A stretch of DNA of 64,000 bases from NCBI GenBank assembly GCA_022846635.1, contig AP025685.1, positions 372,001 through 436,000 on the forward strand, read 5' to 3'. The stretch comes from Salmonella enterica subsp. enterica serovar Choleraesuis (lineage in GTDB: Bacteria; Pseudomonadota; Gammaproteobacteria; Enterobacterales; Enterobacteriaceae). The position numbers and the translations under genes were made by a program. The notes beneath the pieces are model-generated. The model was not told where the DNA came from. It made no database searches and saw only the letters and a program-made list of their open reading frames with translations. Of this stretch, positions 62,715 through 64,000 are shown one piece after another. The first letter of the stretch is position 1, and each line of letters opens with the position of its first letter.

Positions 62715-64000
62715 TCACTTCTTGATTAGCTTAGCGTAAAAGAAGCCATCGCCCTGTCCGGCGGCCGGAAGGTGCTGGATCCCCGGCTGCTGTTCGTTGC
62801 CTGTACTGACAAGCTCTGCATCAGAATGGCGCAGCAAAAAAGCTTTTACCTGCAGGCTATTTTCTTCCGGCAGAATTGAGCAGGTTGCGTAAACCATGGT
62901 ACCCCCGCGCTTAAGGCGCGGCCAGATGGCATCAAGAATCTGCGACTGAACCTCAACCAGCTCACTAATATCGCGATCCCGGCGCAGCCATTTGATATCT
63001 GGATGACGGCGAATTACGCCAGTGGCTGAGCAGGGGGCATCTAGTAATATGCGGTCGAAAATATCGTCGCCGCACCACTGTTCCGGAAAGCGGCCATCGC
63101 CCTGTTTAACGACTGCTTTCATATCCAGACGTTGTAAGTTTTCATGCACGCGCGTAAGGCGCTGGGCATCGAGGTCGACTGCCATAACCCGTGCCTCAGG
63201 CGCAGCTTCCAGAATGTGGGTAGTTTTACCGCCGGGAGCGGCACATAAATCGAGAATATACTCCCCATTTTCAGGGGCTAATAATGGGATGCATCCCTGG
63301 GCAGAAGCGTCCTGAACCGTGACCCAACCTTTATCGAACCCGGGCAATGCCTGCACCGGTAGCGGTGAGTCGAGCATAACCGCATCGGTAAACTCTGGGT
63401 GCGGAGTTGCAGAATGGCCTTCTGCTTCCAGAAGAGCTAACCACTGCTCGCGCGTATTGTGCTGGCGATTAACCCGGAGCCACATGGGAGGACGCTGGTT
63501 ATTGGCCTCGACAATGTTTTGCCATTGCTGAGGCCATGCTTTACGCAGGCGTTTTAATAGCCACTCAGGATGTAAAAAGCGGCTGTCATCCTGAGCGGCC
63601 TGGGCCATTAGTTCTTCCTGTTGGCGCTGGAACTGGCGTAAAACGCCGTTCACCAGGCCTTTTAACTGCTGGCGCTTAAGTGCAACGGCGCCCTCTACCG
63701 TTTCTGCCAGCGCTGCATGGGCTGGAATGCGAGTGTAGAGAAGCTGATATAGACCAACCATAATCAGATAATGCAGCGGACGCTGCTTACCCGTCATTGG
63801 ACGAGCCATCAGTTTATTTACCAGCCAGTCTAGCTGGCTGTAACAGCGTAATACGCCAAAACACAGTTCCTGGAGCAGGGACTTATCTTTTTCGGCCACT
63901 TTTTTTTGCATTGCCGGCAGGGCGGCACTGAGTGACTGCCCTTCATCCAGAACCTGCTGAATGACCAGCGCAGCAAGACTGCGAATATTTGAGGATTTTT
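62715..64000 (-). CDS. rsmB: 16S rRNA m5C967 methyltransferase (5' end at window edge)
   Basis: SAM-dependent enzyme that methylates C967 of 16S rRNA. The frame stays open to the edge of the window: codons before the first internal Met (63911) read NIRSLAALV and GQSLS, matching the E. coli N-terminus, so only about two codons lie outside and Met 63911 is not the start. An N-terminal NusB-like RNA-binding domain (about 1-140), then the Rossmann methyltransferase: [16 protein letters not shown], catalytic-pocket [18 protein letters not shown] and [11 protein letters not shown] with the two motif cysteines. Confidence 0.96.
   Translation of the reverse strand, partial: KSSNIRSLAALVIQQVLDEGQSLSAALPAMQKKVAEKDKSLLQELCFGVLRCYSQLDWLVNKLMARPMTGKQRPLHYLIMVGLYQLLYTRIPAHAALAETVEGAVALKRQQLKGLVNGVLRQFQRQQEELMAQAAQDDSRFLHPEWLLKRLRKAWPQQWQNIVEANNQRPPMWLRVNRQHNTREQWLALLEAEGHSATPHPEFTDAVMLDSPLPVQALPGFDKGWVTVQDASAQGCIPLLAPENGEYILDLCAAPGGKTTHILEAAPEARVMAVDLDAQRLTRVHENLQRLDMKAVVKQGDGRFPEQWCGDDIFDRILLDAPCSATGVIRRHPDIKWLRRDRDISELVEVQSQILDAIWPRLKRGGTMVYATCSILPEENSLQVKAFLLRHSDAELVSTGNEQQPGIQHLPAAGQGDGFFYAKLIKK

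Overview
The window is a chromosomal segment from a gamma-proteobacterium of the order Enterobacterales, very probably family Enterobacteriaceae. Nearly every protein aligns end to end with its Escherichia coli or Salmonella counterpart as I remember them, and the gene order is the familiar enteric hofQ-aroK-aroB-damX-dam-rpe-gph-trpS ... crp ... rpsL-fusA-tufA ... S10-spc-alpha ... trkA-rsmB block. I cannot name the genus from the sequence alone. There are no tRNA or rRNA genes, CRISPR arrays, insertion sequences or prophage genes.

Layout. 1-7.7 kb: the end of the DNA-uptake secretin gene hofQ, then the aroK/aroB/damX/dam/rpe/gph/trpS superoperon, closed by a bidirectional terminator shared with cysG. 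7.7-12.2 kb: siroheme synthase and NADH-nitrite reductase (cysG, nirD, nirB) on the minus strand. nirC is missing, and the nirB promoter keeps FNR and NarL/NarP sites at canonical spacing. 12.3-16.6 kb: an orphan cytosine deaminase (codA), tsgA, ppiA and the yhfG-fic antitoxin-toxin pair. 16.7-22.3 kb: an accessory 2-keto-3-deoxygluconate (KDG) cluster (kdgT, a YhcH/YjgK/YiaL-family gene, kdgK, a kdgR-like regulator, kduD, kduI) inserted between fic and pabA, which are adjacent in E. coli. 22.4-39.2 kb: conserved backbone, namely pabA, argD, yhfK, crp, yhfA, prkB, yheU-yheT, yheS, kefG-kefB-yheV, slyD, slyX, fkpA, yheO and tusDCB. 39.2-43.8 kb: the str operon (rpsL, rpsG, fusA, tufA). 44.0-45.2 kb: bfd, bfr and a short prepilin peptidase hopD. 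45.4-59.6 kb: the S10, spc and alpha ribosomal operons with secY and rpoA. 59.7-64 kb: yhdN, zntR, arfA, mscL, trkA and rsmB, which runs off the right edge.

How parts work together. KdgT imports KDG. KduI and KduD convert 5-keto-4-deoxyuronate to KDG, and KdgK phosphorylates KDG for the Entner-Doudoroff aldolase, which is encoded elsewhere. A KdgR-like IclR repressor lies in the middle. Good KdgR-type boxes precede both kdgK and kduI, and a pair of matching inverted repeats 137 bp apart flanks the regulator's own promoter. CysG makes the siroheme used by NirB. KefG activates KefB. TusBCD relays sulfur for tRNA thiolation. The ribosomal operons retain recognisable autoregulatory leaders (L4, S7 and S4 targets).

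The least explained parts are the YhcH-family gene in the KDG cluster, the regulator's looping-type operators, a roughly 300-bp insertion between rpsQ and rplN that appears to encode a very short transcript, a tandem-hairpin element downstream of tufA, and a possible 50-codon ORF overlapping the pabA start.
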